Made by a program: the position numbers and the translations under genes
NCBI GenBank assembly: GCA_028876585.1
Contig: JAGWRL010000115.1
Coordinates: 1-8,586, forward strand
Source of the DNA: Pseudomonadota bacterium
Lineage (GTDB): Bacteria > Pseudomonadota > Alphaproteobacteria > Rhizobiales > Beijerinckiaceae
Reading direction: 5' to 3'
Length of the DNA stretch: 8,586 nt
Notes under the pieces: model-generated
The model's database searches: none
What the model was told of the DNA's origin: nothing
What the model saw: only the letters and a program-made list of their open reading frames with translations
Part shown: in pieces, positions 1 through 6,525 of the stretch
Layout: every line of letters starts with the position of its first letter
Position numbering within the stretch: the stretch's first letter is position 1

Positions 1-1885
1 CGCGCCGCGCCGCGCGGCGGCGGCGTCGCCTTCCCCGTTCGTCACCGTCGTCGTGCCGGTATACGAGGATTTCGAGGCGACGCGGGCCTGTCTGGAGGCG
101 CTCGACGCGGCGCGGCCGAACTTCGCGAGCCGCATCCTCGTCGTCGACGACGCCTCGCCCAACGCCGATCTGGCCGCCTATCTCGACGCGCAGGCGGCGC
201 GCGGCGCGTTCGAGCTGATCCGCAACGAGGTCAATCTCGGCTTCGCCGCCTCGGTCAACAAGGCGCTGGCGCGGCGCGAGGCCGGCGACGCGCTGCTGTT
301 GAACGCCGACGCCGTGTTGCCGCCGGGCGCGATCGACCGGCTGCGCGAGCTGAGCCGGTCCAGCCCCGACATCGGCGCGCTGACGCCCTTGTCCAACAAT
401 GGCGAATTGACGAGCTACCCGCTGCGCAATCAGGCCAATGCGATGCCCACCGCCGCCGAGATCGCCGCGCTCGACGCGCGGGCGCGGGCGGTCAACGGCG
501 ACGCGCTGGTCGATATTCCCAATGGCATCGGGTTCTGCCTCTATGTGACTCAGGCCTGCCTCGACGCCGTCGGCGGCCTGCCGGAGCTTTATGCGCAAGG
601 CTATTACGAGGACGTCGAGTTCTGTCTGGCGGCGCGCGAGCAGGGGTTTCGCAACGTCGCGGCGACCGGCGTCTATGTCGGCCACGCCGGATCGCGCTCG
701 TTCGGGGCGCGCAAGCGCGCGCTGGTGATGCGCAACCTGCAACTGATCGAGGCGCGCTTTCCCGGCTACCGGCTGGAGACGGCCGCCTTCGTCGCGCTCG
801 ACCCGCTCAAACCCTATCGCGCCGCGCTCGACGCGGCCTGCCCGCCCGCCGGGCCGGTGACGCTGATCGCCAGCGGACCCGGCGCGGCGGCGGCCTGGGG
901 CGCGCGGCGGGCGCGGCTGTTGAAGGCGCAAGCGCCGGAACAGACGGTGCTGACGGCCTGCGCGCGCGGGCGCGTGCTCGCCCTCGCCGCCGTCGGCGAG
1001 GGGGCGCCGCAGTCGCTCGAATTCGACTTCGCGACCGCTTCGGGGGCGGCGGGGTTTCGCGCTTATCTCGACTGGCTCGACCTGCGCCGCGTCGAACTGC
1101 TCGATCCCGCCGCGCTGCCGGACGAGGCTCTGTCGCGCCTGCTGGCGCGCGAGGCGGAGATCGACCTGCTGTGCGGCGATTTCGGCTGGTTCTCGACCTC
1201 CGCCCCTCCGGCGCGCGGCGATTGCGGCGCGCTCGATTCCGAGGAGCCGTGCGAATCCTGCCGCGCGCCAACGGCGTCGCGGCCGGACGAGGCGAGCGGG
1301 CGGCAGGCGCGCCGGCTCAAACTCGGCCGCGCGCTGGAGCGCGCCGGCCGCGTCATCCCGCTCGATCCGCTGGCGGAGAGTTTCGCCCAGCGCGTGTTCA
1401 AGGCGCGCGCCGCGCCGTTTGAGGGCGCGCGGGCGCCGTCGGCGGGGCGGGCGGGGCCGCTCGCCCGGCTCGGCGTGCTCTATCCCCATCGCCAGCCGGC
1501 GACGGACCGGCTGCTGCTGCGGCTCGCCCGCCGGCTCGCCGCCTCCGGCGCGGACGCCGACATCGTGGTGTTCGGCGAGACGCTCGACGACAATGCGGCG
1601 ATGGCGACGGGGCGGATGTTCGTCGCCGGACGCGCCAGCCCCGACGATTACCTCGCGCTGGGCGAATATTACGCGGTGGATGGCTGGCTCGCGCCCGATC
1701 GCGGCGGCGGCTATGGCGATCTCGAAGCGACGGCGCGCGGCGCGCCGAAGGCTTATTTCGACTGGTCGTTCGGCGCCTTCGCGGTCGAATGGGGCGATCT
1801 ATCGCTCGATCCCAGGATTTGCGAAGACAAGGCCGCGGCGCGGATCGCGCGCTGGATGAGTGGGGAGCGGACTGGGCCGGGATGA
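1..1885 (+). CDS. Multi-domain glycosyltransferase (GT2 domain plus Cys-motif/GT-B-like C-terminal half), 5' partial
   Basis: The reading frame is open from the first full codon (position 2), so the gene starts outside the window; the GTG at 53 lies inside the first GT2 strand and is not a real start. An Ala/Pro/Arg-rich stretch (2-34) looks like an inter-domain linker, so more protein probably precedes it. The GT2 (GT-A fold) domain shows VTVVVPVY (41-64), VVDDAS (140-157), a DXD-equivalent N-A-D (302-310) and the acidic EDVEFC motif (608-625). Past about 850 a second half carries four cysteines (codons 1172, 1223, 1250, 1259) spaced C-x16-C-x8-C-x2-C, then a GT-B-like segment from about 1465; I see no E-x7-E motif. 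Such proteins transfer sugars from nucleotide donors during O-antigen or exopolysaccharide assembly, normally in the cytoplasm. Donor and acceptor cannot be read from the sequence. The stop overlaps the next gene by ATGA. Confidence 0.85.
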   Translation, partial: APRRAAAASPSPFVTVVVPVYEDFEATRACLEALDAARPNFASRILVVDDASPNADLAAYLDAQAARGAFELIRNEVNLGFAASVNKALARREAGDALLLNADAVLPPGAIDRLRELSRSSPDIGALTPLSNNGELTSYPLRNQANAMPTAAEIAALDARARAVNGDALVDIPNGIGFCLYVTQACLDAVGGLPELYAQGYYEDVEFCLAAREQGFRNVAATGVYVGHAGSRSFGARKRALVMRNLQLIEARFPGYRLETAAFVALDPLKPYRAALDAACPPAGPVTLIASGPGAAAAWGARRARLLKAQAPEQTVLTACARGRVLALAAVGEGAPQSLEFDFATASGAAGFRAYLDWLDLRRVELLDPAALPDEALSRLLAREAEIDLLCGDFGWFSTSAPPARGDCGALDSEEPCESCRAPTASRPDEASGRQARRLKLGRALERAGRVIPLDPLAESFAQRVFKARAAPFEGARAPSAGRAGPLARLGVLYPHRQPATDRLLLRLARRLAASGADADIVVFGETLDDNAAMATGRMFVAGRASPDDYLALGEYYAVDGWLAPDRGGGYGDLEATARGAPKAYFDWSFGAFAVEWGDLSLDPRICEDKAAARIARWMSGERTGPG

Positions 1886-4239
1886 GCATCGCAACGCTGA
1901 AAATGGCGCCCCCGGTCGCGCGGGCCCGCGAGAGCGAAGCGCGCCTCGTCTCGCCGCGCGAGATCGCCGGCTTCGTCTACGATCCCGCCGCGCCGGAGCG
2001 CCGTTTCGTCGTCGAATTGTGGCTCGACGGCCTTCCCGTCCGGCTCGCCCGCGCCGAATTGTTCGATCCCGAGCGGCTGGCGGCGGGGCAGGGCGACGGC
2101 TGCCGCCGCTTCGTGTTCGCGCTCGACGCCGAGAGTTTTGAGGGCGCGCGGGTCGCCGAGGTGCGGCTCGCCAACAGCGACGAACTCGTCGGCGCGCCGC
2201 TGATATTGGCGGAGGCGGAAATCGCGCCGCCCTCGGGCGCTTGGGGCGCGGCGCGCTGGGCCGGCGGCTTGCGGCTGCAAGGCTGGATCGCCTGGGACCC
2301 GCGCACGGCCGGCCTCGTGCGCGCTTTCGTCGACGGCGATCAGGTGGCCGAGGCGCGGGCGCAATATTTCTCCCATGTCGGCGAAGCCGTCACCGGCGGC
2401 GTGGCGCGGGCGTTCGAACTGTCGCTGCCGCCTTCGTTCGCCGACGGGCGGCTGCGGCGGGTGCGGGTGCTCGACGAGAACGACCGCGAATTGCCGGGCA
2501 GCCCCTGTCCGGTGATCGCGTTTGCGCGCGGGCTCGAACAATTTCTGGAGGGACGGGCGGAACTCGGCGGCGAGCGGCTGCGCGCCGGCCTGTTCGACCG
2601 GCTGCTGCCGCAATCGCTGCCGGCGAGCGAATATGCGGGCTGGGCGCACTCGTTTCCCCCGACGCCCCCGTTCAACGCGCCCTCCGCCCGCGTCGCGGTG
2701 GCGCTGATCGGCGAGGAAGGGCTCGACGACACGCTGGAGAGCCTGGAGCGGCAGTCCTTCCCGGCCGAGATGATCGGCGCCTTGCCCGCCGGCGCCGCGC
2801 CGATGGGCTTTGAGCCGGGCGATCTGACCGCCTTTCTCGCCACCGAGGCCGAGGGCGCCGAGATCGTCGTGTTCGCGCCGGCGGGGACGCGGCTGCACGC
2901 GCAGGCGCTCGGGCGGCTGGCGGAGGCGCTGGCGGCGTTTCCGCAAAGCCCGCTCGCCTATGGCGACGTCGTGCTGGCTGACGGCGAGGGGCGCGAATGG
3001 CCGTTGGCCCTGCCCGCCTTCGATTACGAACGGATGCTTGAGCAGGGCTATTGCGCCTTCTGCTTCGCCGCGCGGGTGGCGCATGTGCGCGCCGCGCTCG
3101 AAGGCGGCGCCGGCGACCTGTTCCGGTTGTTCAATTTCGCCTTCGACGCGGGCGGCCCGTCCGGCGCGCCGCCGGCCGTCCACGCGCCCGGTTTCCTCGC
3201 CCGGCTGCCGCCCGAAGATCGCGCGCGGGCGACGACGACGCTGCTGCGCGCGACGCGCGCGCATCTGGAGGCGCGGCAGGTCAGCTTCGCCGTCGAGCCG
3301 CGCGCCTCGGACCTGCTGCCGGCCGCGCGCGTGCAGCGGATCGCCCCGGCGGGCAAGGTGTCGATCGTGATTCCGACCCGCAACCGCGTCGATCTGCTGC
3401 GCCCCTGCCTCGAATCGCTGCGGCGCACGCTGGGGAGCGTCGCGCATGAAATCCTGATCGTCGACAACGACAGCGCCGATCCCGAGACGCTGGCCTATTT
3501 CGCCGAGATCGCGAGCGACGGCGCGCGCATCGCCAAAGTGGGCGGGCCGTTCAATTTCGCCCGCGCGGTCAACGCCGGCGCCTCCGTCGCCAGCGGCGAT
3601 TTCCTGCTGCTGCTCAACAACGACGTCGAGGCGCTGCGCGTGGGCTGGCTCGACGAGATGCTGTCGCGCCTGGCCGAGCCCGACGTCGGCGCGGTCGGCG
3701 CAAAACTGATCTTTCCCAGCGGCGGCGTGCAGCACGGCGGCGTGGTGCTCGGACCCGATCTCGCCGCCGCGCACGCTTTCGATGAGCGCCAGGACAGCGA
3801 TCCCGGCTATGGCGAACTGATGCGCGTCGCGCATGAGGCGAGCGCGGTGACGGCGGCCTGCCTGTTGACGCCGCGCCGGCTGTTCCGGACGCTTGGCGGC
3901 TTCGACGGAACGCGCTTTCCGGTGCTGTTCAACGACGTCGACTATTGCCTGCGCCTGCGTGCGGCGGGGATGCGGGTGGTGATGACGCCGCACGCGCGGT
4001 TGCAGCACAAGGCGGGCGCGAGCCGCGGCCGCGAACGCGCCTTCGAGGGCCGACACCGCCACCAGCGCGACCTCGACCACCTGCGCATGGCTTGGGCCGA
4101 TGTTTTGGCCGACGACCCGTTCTACAGCCCGATGCTGGGCCTCGACACCCCCTACGCGGGGCTGGCGTGGCCGCCGCGCTCGCAGGCGCCGCGCGTGCCC
4201 AGGGTGGCGCCGCCGCGCGTGGCGCCGGCGGGGTTTTGA
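1882..4239 (+). CDS. Multi-domain glycosyltransferase with C-terminal GT2 domain
   Basis: 785 residues from the ATG at 1882. This start is chosen because it forms an ATGA overlap with the upstream stop; the frame is open back to about 1789, but that would overlap coding sequence. Residues about 27-115 and 130-215 look like two tandem beta-rich modules (IAGFVYDP... and LQGWIAWDP...), resembling the 'GWA-D' modules found beside GT2 domains in alphaproteobacterial surface-polysaccharide enzymes. Residues about 271-420 resemble a GT-A domain without a recognisable DXD, probably non-catalytic. The canonical GT2 domain starts at V493 (VSIVIPTRNR), with VDND near 527-530, LLNND (D581) as DXD equivalent, GGVQHGG, and NDVDYC (684-689) for the acceptor-side acidic motif. 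The C-terminus is a Pro/Arg/Val-rich tail. A role as sugar transferase in surface polysaccharide synthesis, translated together with its upstream partner, is inferred; the sugar is unknown. Confidence 0.85.
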   Translation: MSIATLKMAPPVARARESEARLVSPREIAGFVYDPAAPERRFVVELWLDGLPVRLARAELFDPERLAAGQGDGCRRFVFALDAESFEGARVAEVRLANSDELVGAPLILAEAEIAPPSGAWGAARWAGGLRLQGWIAWDPRTAGLVRAFVDGDQVAEARAQYFSHVGEAVTGGVARAFELSLPPSFADGRLRRVRVLDENDRELPGSPCPVIAFARGLEQFLEGRAELGGERLRAGLFDRLLPQSLPASEYAGWAHSFPPTPPFNAPSARVAVALIGEEGLDDTLESLERQSFPAEMIGALPAGAAPMGFEPGDLTAFLATEAEGAEIVVFAPAGTRLHAQALGRLAEALAAFPQSPLAYGDVVLADGEGREWPLALPAFDYERMLEQGYCAFCFAARVAHVRAALEGGAGDLFRLFNFAFDAGGPSGAPPAVHAPGFLARLPPEDRARATTTLLRATRAHLEARQVSFAVEPRASDLLPAARVQRIAPAGKVSIVIPTRNRVDLLRPCLESLRRTLGSVAHEILIVDNDSADPETLAYFAEIASDGARIAKVGGPFNFARAVNAGASVASGDFLLLLNNDVEALRVGWLDEMLSRLAEPDVGAVGAKLIFPSGGVQHGGVVLGPDLAAAHAFDERQDSDPGYGELMRVAHEASAVTAACLLTPRRLFRTLGGFDGTRFPVLFNDVDYCLRLRAAGMRVVMTPHARLQHKAGASRGRERAFEGRHRHQRDLDHLRMAWADVLADDPFYSPMLGLDTPYAGLAWPPRSQAPRVPRVAPPRVAPAGF

Positions 4240-4299
4240 GGGGGAGGCGGGCTTGAAATGAAATATCTTGCCATAAGATCTAATGATGCCCAAGCGGCT

Positions 4300-4824
4300 C
4301 TATTCTTCTGGCTCGTATATGCCTGCGATGGGAGCTCCCTTTACCCAATAGCCTAATCCCTCAAGTGAGACGAACATTTCGGAATGTCTCCAAAGGATTG
4401 TGCCCAGATTCTTGTGTATGTCAGTGCCCGCGAGTGGAACACCCCGCTTTTTCAATTCGGCGACAAGTGCTCCTCGTTTCATCGGTCGTCCGATAGCTAG
4501 GAGGGCGCTTTTCGCCGCTAGCGCAATTTCTCGCGGTGGCAATAGCCCCCTACCCCTTTGCGCAGGGTTCGACGGTTTATTCTGAGTTGATTCGAAGTCG
4601 GGCATATTCGCCGCGATCCGGTCGAGGGCTTCAGGAGGCAGCACCCTGATTCCCTCTTCAATTTTATTGATGGCCTCGGAAATGGCCTCCAATTCCGATG
4701 TGAGCCGGTCACGCCGCGCTCTCAAGGCCAAGAGAAAATCGTCCAACGCACTCATATCGGTACTCAACGTCGCACTCGAAGGCGCAACATGCAACATTTC
4801 CGCTTCGATAGCGAGGCTCTTCAC
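4300..4824 (-). CDS. Coiled-coil plus winged-helix (HARE-HTH-like) protein
   Basis: 174 residues from a GTG at 4824, preceded by GGAG with a 7-base spacer, the best ribosome site of the three possible starts (ATGs at 4797 and 4755 would give 165 and 151 residues with weaker sites). Residues about 26-60 are charged and heptad-like (LRARRDRLTSELEAISEAIN), a likely coiled coil. Residues about 75-95 form a polar linker. Residues 97-163 look like a winged helix: AAKSALLAIGRPMKRGAL, then GTDIHKNLGTILWR, then F and GYWV. That spacing (small-polar-G-P, L..L..G, L-G-T-x-L, F, G-x-W) matches the HARE-HTH group, which is thought to sense or bind DNA and is often tied to restriction or mobile elements. 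Its actual partner is unknown. The gene is convergent with the glycosyltransferases (60-base gap) and much lower in GC than its flanks, suggesting acquisition by transfer. It could be a regulator or the remaining part of a defence module; no nuclease or methylase is nearby. Confidence 0.7.
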   Translation of the reverse strand: MKSLAIEAEMLHVAPSSATLSTDMSALDDFLLALRARRDRLTSELEAISEAINKIEEGIRVLPPEALDRIAANMPDFESTQNKPSNPAQRGRGLLPPREIALAAKSALLAIGRPMKRGALVAELKKRGVPLAGTDIHKNLGTILWRHSEMFVSLEGLGYWVKGAPIAGIYEPEE

Positions 4825-4831
4825 TCGAGGA

Positions 4832-4835
4832 CTCC
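4832..4835 (-). promoter_or_regulatory. Ribosome binding site deciding the GTG start of the winged-helix gene
   Basis: On the minus strand GGAG lies seven bases before GTG at 4824. The two downstream ATG candidates have no comparable purine stretch, so this site is why the longer form was chosen. Confidence 0.5.
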
Positions 4836-4952
4836 GAAAATGGTTAACGGAATCTTAACGCGGACACCGTAAGTATGCACACAAATATAAAGTGCCTCTT
4901 GCCGTGCGTCAAAGGATTCGGTAGAGTATCTTCTGAGGCCTAGAAACGCATT

Positions 4953-4988
4953 CGGCCCAAACGTTCCCTGCAAGGAACATTTGGGCCG
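4953..4988. repeat. 15-base inverted repeat, 6-base loop
   Basis: Left arm CGGCCCAAACGTTCC (4953-4967), loop CTGCAA, right arm GGAACATTTGGGCCG (4974-4988), with one imperfect position (4962/4979). That position is C-A in plus-strand RNA but a G-U wobble in minus-strand RNA, so a stable RNA hairpin is more likely on the minus strand, where it would lie about 130 bases upstream of the winged-helix gene. No U-tract follows on either strand, so it is not an ordinary intrinsic terminator. Confidence 0.75.
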
Positions 4989-5032
4989 GTTTGTAGGTGT
5001 CGCCCGACTTTTCGACAGGCAGGGCGGCGAAA

Positions 5033-5075
5033 GGTGGCGTGTTGCGCCGCGTTGTATATAGCGCAAGACGCCACC
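5033..5075. repeat. 15-base inverted repeat around an AT-rich 13-base loop
   Basis: Left arm GGTGGCGTGTTGCGC (5033-5047), right arm GCGCAAGACGCCACC (5061-5075), one G-G mismatch (5041/5067). The loop ends in TATATA (5055-5060), the most AT-rich hexamer nearby. It ends 36 bases before the ATG of the small ORF at 5112. Either an operator around a -10-like element or a 5' UTR hairpin is possible. I see no good -35 box at the right spacing. Confidence 0.7.
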
Positions 5076-5098
5076 GTACTCAAGTCTGTCTCCTAACC

Positions 5099-5105
5099 AA
5101 GGAGG
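5099..5105 (+). promoter_or_regulatory. Strong Shine-Dalgarno for the small ORF at 5112
   Basis: AAGGAGG followed by six bases (CAACCA) and ATG: near-complete anti-Shine-Dalgarno complementarity at good spacing. It is the strongest ribosome site in the window and the main reason to take the short ORF seriously. Confidence 0.6.
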
Positions 5106-5111
5106 CAACCA

Positions 5112-5207
5112 ATGCTCACGCGAGTGTGCCATTGGGTATCCCCTTACGTTCGGTTCCGCTTCGGCAGAATCGAATCCGTAAGTGGATATTGGCGCTGCTG
5201 CGGCTAA
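5112..5207 (+). CDS. Candidate 31-residue small protein, Arg/aromatic-rich
   Basis: ATG to TAA, 31 codons, directly behind AAGGAGG with a six-base spacer. The product contains SPYVRFRFGRIESV and ends in GYWRCCG: five Arg against one Glu, several aromatic residues and three Cys, with no signal peptide or membrane helix. The pattern Y-x-R-F-R-x-G-R-x-E-x-V-x-G-x-W-R reminds me of very short uncharacterised proteins of Hyphomicrobiales genomes, but that is memory, not a search. A strong inverted repeat lies 36 bases upstream and a stable plus-strand hairpin begins 16 bases after the stop, so it could be a self-contained short transcript. Alternatives are a regulatory leader peptide, though no gene follows on this strand before the antisense polyprenyl synthase, or chance. 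Function unknown. Confidence 0.45.
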   Translation: MLTRVCHWVSPYVRFRFGRIESVSGYWRCCG

Positions 5208-5223
5208 GTCCGCTTAGATTCCA

Positions 5224-5260
5224 GGTGGATGTGGGCTTGCGCCTGCGGCCCATATCCATC
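5224..5260 (+). repeat. 13-pair hairpin after the small ORF, possible transcript end
   Basis: Arms 5224-5236 and 5248-5260 around an 11-base loop. All 13 positions pair in plus-strand RNA if two G-U wobbles are allowed (5225/5259 and 5231/5253); in minus-strand RNA these would be C-A mismatches. The structure thus favours a plus-strand transcript, as the small ORF needs. It is followed by a pyrimidine-biased but not U-only stretch (CTCGTTCTTCCCC), so it is at best a weak intrinsic terminator or a 3' stabilising hairpin. Confidence 0.5.
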
Positions 5261-5342
5261 GAACTCGTTCTTCCCCTGCAAGTCGCCACGCGCTAACATT
5301 GTTCGGCAGCTACTTCGACTTAATGCGTCCGGTAGTTTCCTC

Positions 5343-5367
5343 AAAAACTGCCGGCACCGCAGTTTGA
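5343..5367 (-). terminator. Possible intrinsic terminator of the polyprenyl synthase gene
   Basis: On the minus strand, AAACTGC (5365-5359), loop GGTGCCG, GCAGTTT (5351-5345), continuing into a run of five T and then GAG. It begins about 45 bases past the stop at 5413. Part of the T run can pair with the upstream A's, and an outer CTC/GAG pairing is possible, so the U-tract is not fully free. An alternative hairpin (5329-5338 with 5345-5354) uses the same bases. Confidence 0.35.
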
Positions 5368-5412
5368 GTCCGTTCCAACACGGACCTGGCTTTTCGCCTT
5401 GTCCCCGCCCCC

Positions 5413-6426
5413 TCAATGCGCCCGCTGCACCGAGAACTCGACCGCGTCCAGCAGCGCGTGCTTCCACGGCGAGGACGGGAACAACTCCAGCGCGTCGCGG
5501 GCGACGCCGGCGTAGTGGCGGGCGCGCTCGATGGTGTCCTCCAGCGCGCGGTGTTTGCGCATCGTCGCCAGCGCGAATTCGAGATCGCCGTCGCGCATGT
5601 CGTTCTGCTCCAGCGTGCGCTTCCAGAACTCACGCTCGGCCGGCGAGCCGCGCCGGAACGACAGCACGACCGGCAGCGTGATCTTGCCCTCGCGGAAATC
5701 GTCGCCGACGTTCTTGCCCAGTTTCGCCGAGGTGCCGCCGTAGTCGAGCGCGTCGTCGATCAGTTGGAACGCGACGCCGAGATTGGCGCCATAGGCGCGG
5801 CAGGCTTCGACCTCCGCCTTCGGGCGTTTCGCCAGAATCGGCCCGACCTCGCAGGCGGCCGAGAACAAGGCCGCCGTCTTGGCGCGGATCACTTCGAGAT
5901 AGGCGTCCTCGGTCGTCTCCGTGTCCTTGGCGGCGGAAAGCTGCATCACCTCGCCCTCGGCGATGATCGCGGCGGCGCTGGAGAGCACGTCGAGGCAGGG
6001 CAGCGAGCCGACCTCGACCATCATCTTGAACGCCTGGCCGAGCAGGAAATCGCCGACCAGCACGCTCGCCTGATTGCCGTAGACCACGCGGGCGGCCGCC
6101 TTGCCGCGCCGCATGTCGCTGTCGTCGACCACGTCGTCGTGCAGCAGCGTGGCGGTGTGCATGAACTCGACCGCCGCGGCGAGCTTGATCTGGCCGTCGC
6201 CGCGATAGCCGCACAGGCCCGCCGTCGCCAGCGTCAGGATCGGCCGCAGCCGCTTGCCGCCGGAATCGATCAGGTGATTGGCGACCTCGGGAATCATCGC
6301 CACATCCGAACCGGTGCGCGACAGGATCGTCTGATTGACCAGCGCCATATCGGCCGCCACCAGCCCCGTCAGCGGCTCGATCAGCCGGGTCGTCTGTTTG
6401 TCCTCAAGCGGAATGACCTGTCCCAA
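5413..6426 (-). CDS. ispB: Long-chain polyprenyl diphosphate synthase (octaprenyl/decaprenyl type)
   Basis: 337 residues (E. coli IspB: 323). It extends farnesyl diphosphate with isopentenyl diphosphate units to the long all-trans side chain of ubiquinone, in the cytoplasm. Visible motifs: GGKRLRP (56-62); first aspartate-rich motif LLHDDVVDDSDMRRG with D97, D98, D101 and R106-R107; GNQASVLVGDFLLG (117-130); RAKTAALF (181-188); second aspartate-rich motif FQLIDDALDY with D224, D225, D228. The small residue A92, five before the first Asp, fits a long-chain product; whether C40 or C50 cannot be told. The TTG at 6426 is taken as start because an in-frame stop lies six codons upstream, AAGGA sits eight bases before it, and the next Met (M27) would remove a conserved N-terminal helix. 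It is transcribed divergently from the DUF2007 gene across 99 bases. Confidence 0.93.
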   Translation of the reverse strand: MGQVIPLEDKQTTRLIEPLTGLVAADMALVNQTILSRTGSDVAMIPEVANHLIDSGGKRLRPILTLATAGLCGYRGDGQIKLAAAVEFMHTATLLHDDVVDDSDMRRGKAAARVVYGNQASVLVGDFLLGQAFKMMVEVGSLPCLDVLSSAAAIIAEGEVMQLSAAKDTETTEDAYLEVIRAKTAALFSAACEVGPILAKRPKAEVEACRAYGANLGVAFQLIDDALDYGGTSAKLGKNVGDDFREGKITLPVVLSFRRGSPAEREFWKRTLEQNDMRDGDLEFALATMRKHRALEDTIERARHYAGVARDALELFPSSPWKHALLDAVEFSVQRAH

Positions 6427-6525
6427 GCGCCGCGTCCTTGCCTATTTCGAGCCGCCGGAACATAGATAGACCGGGCGCGCCGGGCAAGCTGACCTTGCGG
6501 CGATTAACGAGTTTAAGAACAGGCT
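6427..6525. promoter_or_regulatory. Divergent promoter region between ispB and the DUF2007-glyQS operon
   Basis: 99 bases separate two outward-facing genes, so promoters for both should lie here or in the gene starts. The right part (6500-6520) is the only AT-rich piece (GATTAACGAGTTTAAGAAC). I cannot point to a convincing -35/-10 pair for either direction. Confidence 0.4.
6435..6439 (-). promoter_or_regulatory. Ribosome binding site supporting the TTG start of ispB
   Basis: AAGGA on the minus strand, eight bases before TTG at 6426. No ATG or GTG start exists between the upstream in-frame stop and this codon. Confidence 0.55.

Larger units (their letters stand above)
4825..5412. other. Hairpin-rich, lower-GC intergenic stretch without a long gene
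   Basis: 588 bases between the start of the winged-helix gene and the stop of the polyprenyl synthase gene. Both overlapping ORFs of about 100 codons (minus 4821-5132, plus 4997-5296) lack a ribosome site and any recognisable family, so I do not call them. What can be seen is a 15-base inverted repeat at 4953-4988, another at 5033-5075, a 31-codon ORF with a strong Shine-Dalgarno at 5112-5207, a 13-pair hairpin at 5224-5260, and overlapping hairpins at 5329-5385. No tRNA, transposase remnant or CRISPR-like repeat is recognisable. Part may be the 5' region of the winged-helix gene and part a separate transcription unit. Confidence 0.6.

Noticed and set aside
4156..4239. Repeated RVxPxRVAP-like codons at the end of the second glycosyltransferase
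   Set aside because: Short Pro/Arg/Val-rich tail of a kind common in high-GC genes; not a defined repeat.
4265..4279. Small hairpin ATCTT-GCCAT-AAGAT between the convergent genes
   Set aside because: Only five A/T-rich pairs and an interrupted T tract on the minus strand; too weak to call a terminator.
1753..4293. 846-codon open frame antisense to the second glycosyltransferase
   Set aside because: Low-complexity Arg/Ala/Gly-rich product with no family motifs. The plus frame has clear GT2 motifs; long antisense frames are expected at this GC content.
4821..5132. 103-codon minus-strand frame overlapping the start of the winged-helix gene
   Set aside because: No ribosome site or recognisable domain, and it covers both inverted repeats; the next gene has its own good start.
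5165..5177. CGAATCC resembling a tRNA T-arm
   Set aside because: No acceptor or anticodon stems can be assembled around it; it lies inside the small ORF.
4997..5296. 99-codon plus-strand frame through the hairpin region
   Set aside because: GTG start without a Shine-Dalgarno, runs through two inverted repeats, and lies in a different frame from the well-supported small ORF at 5112.
5416..6465. 349-codon plus-strand frame opposite ispB
   Set aside because: The minus frame has every polyprenyl synthase motif; the plus product is Arg/Gln/His-rich and resembles nothing.
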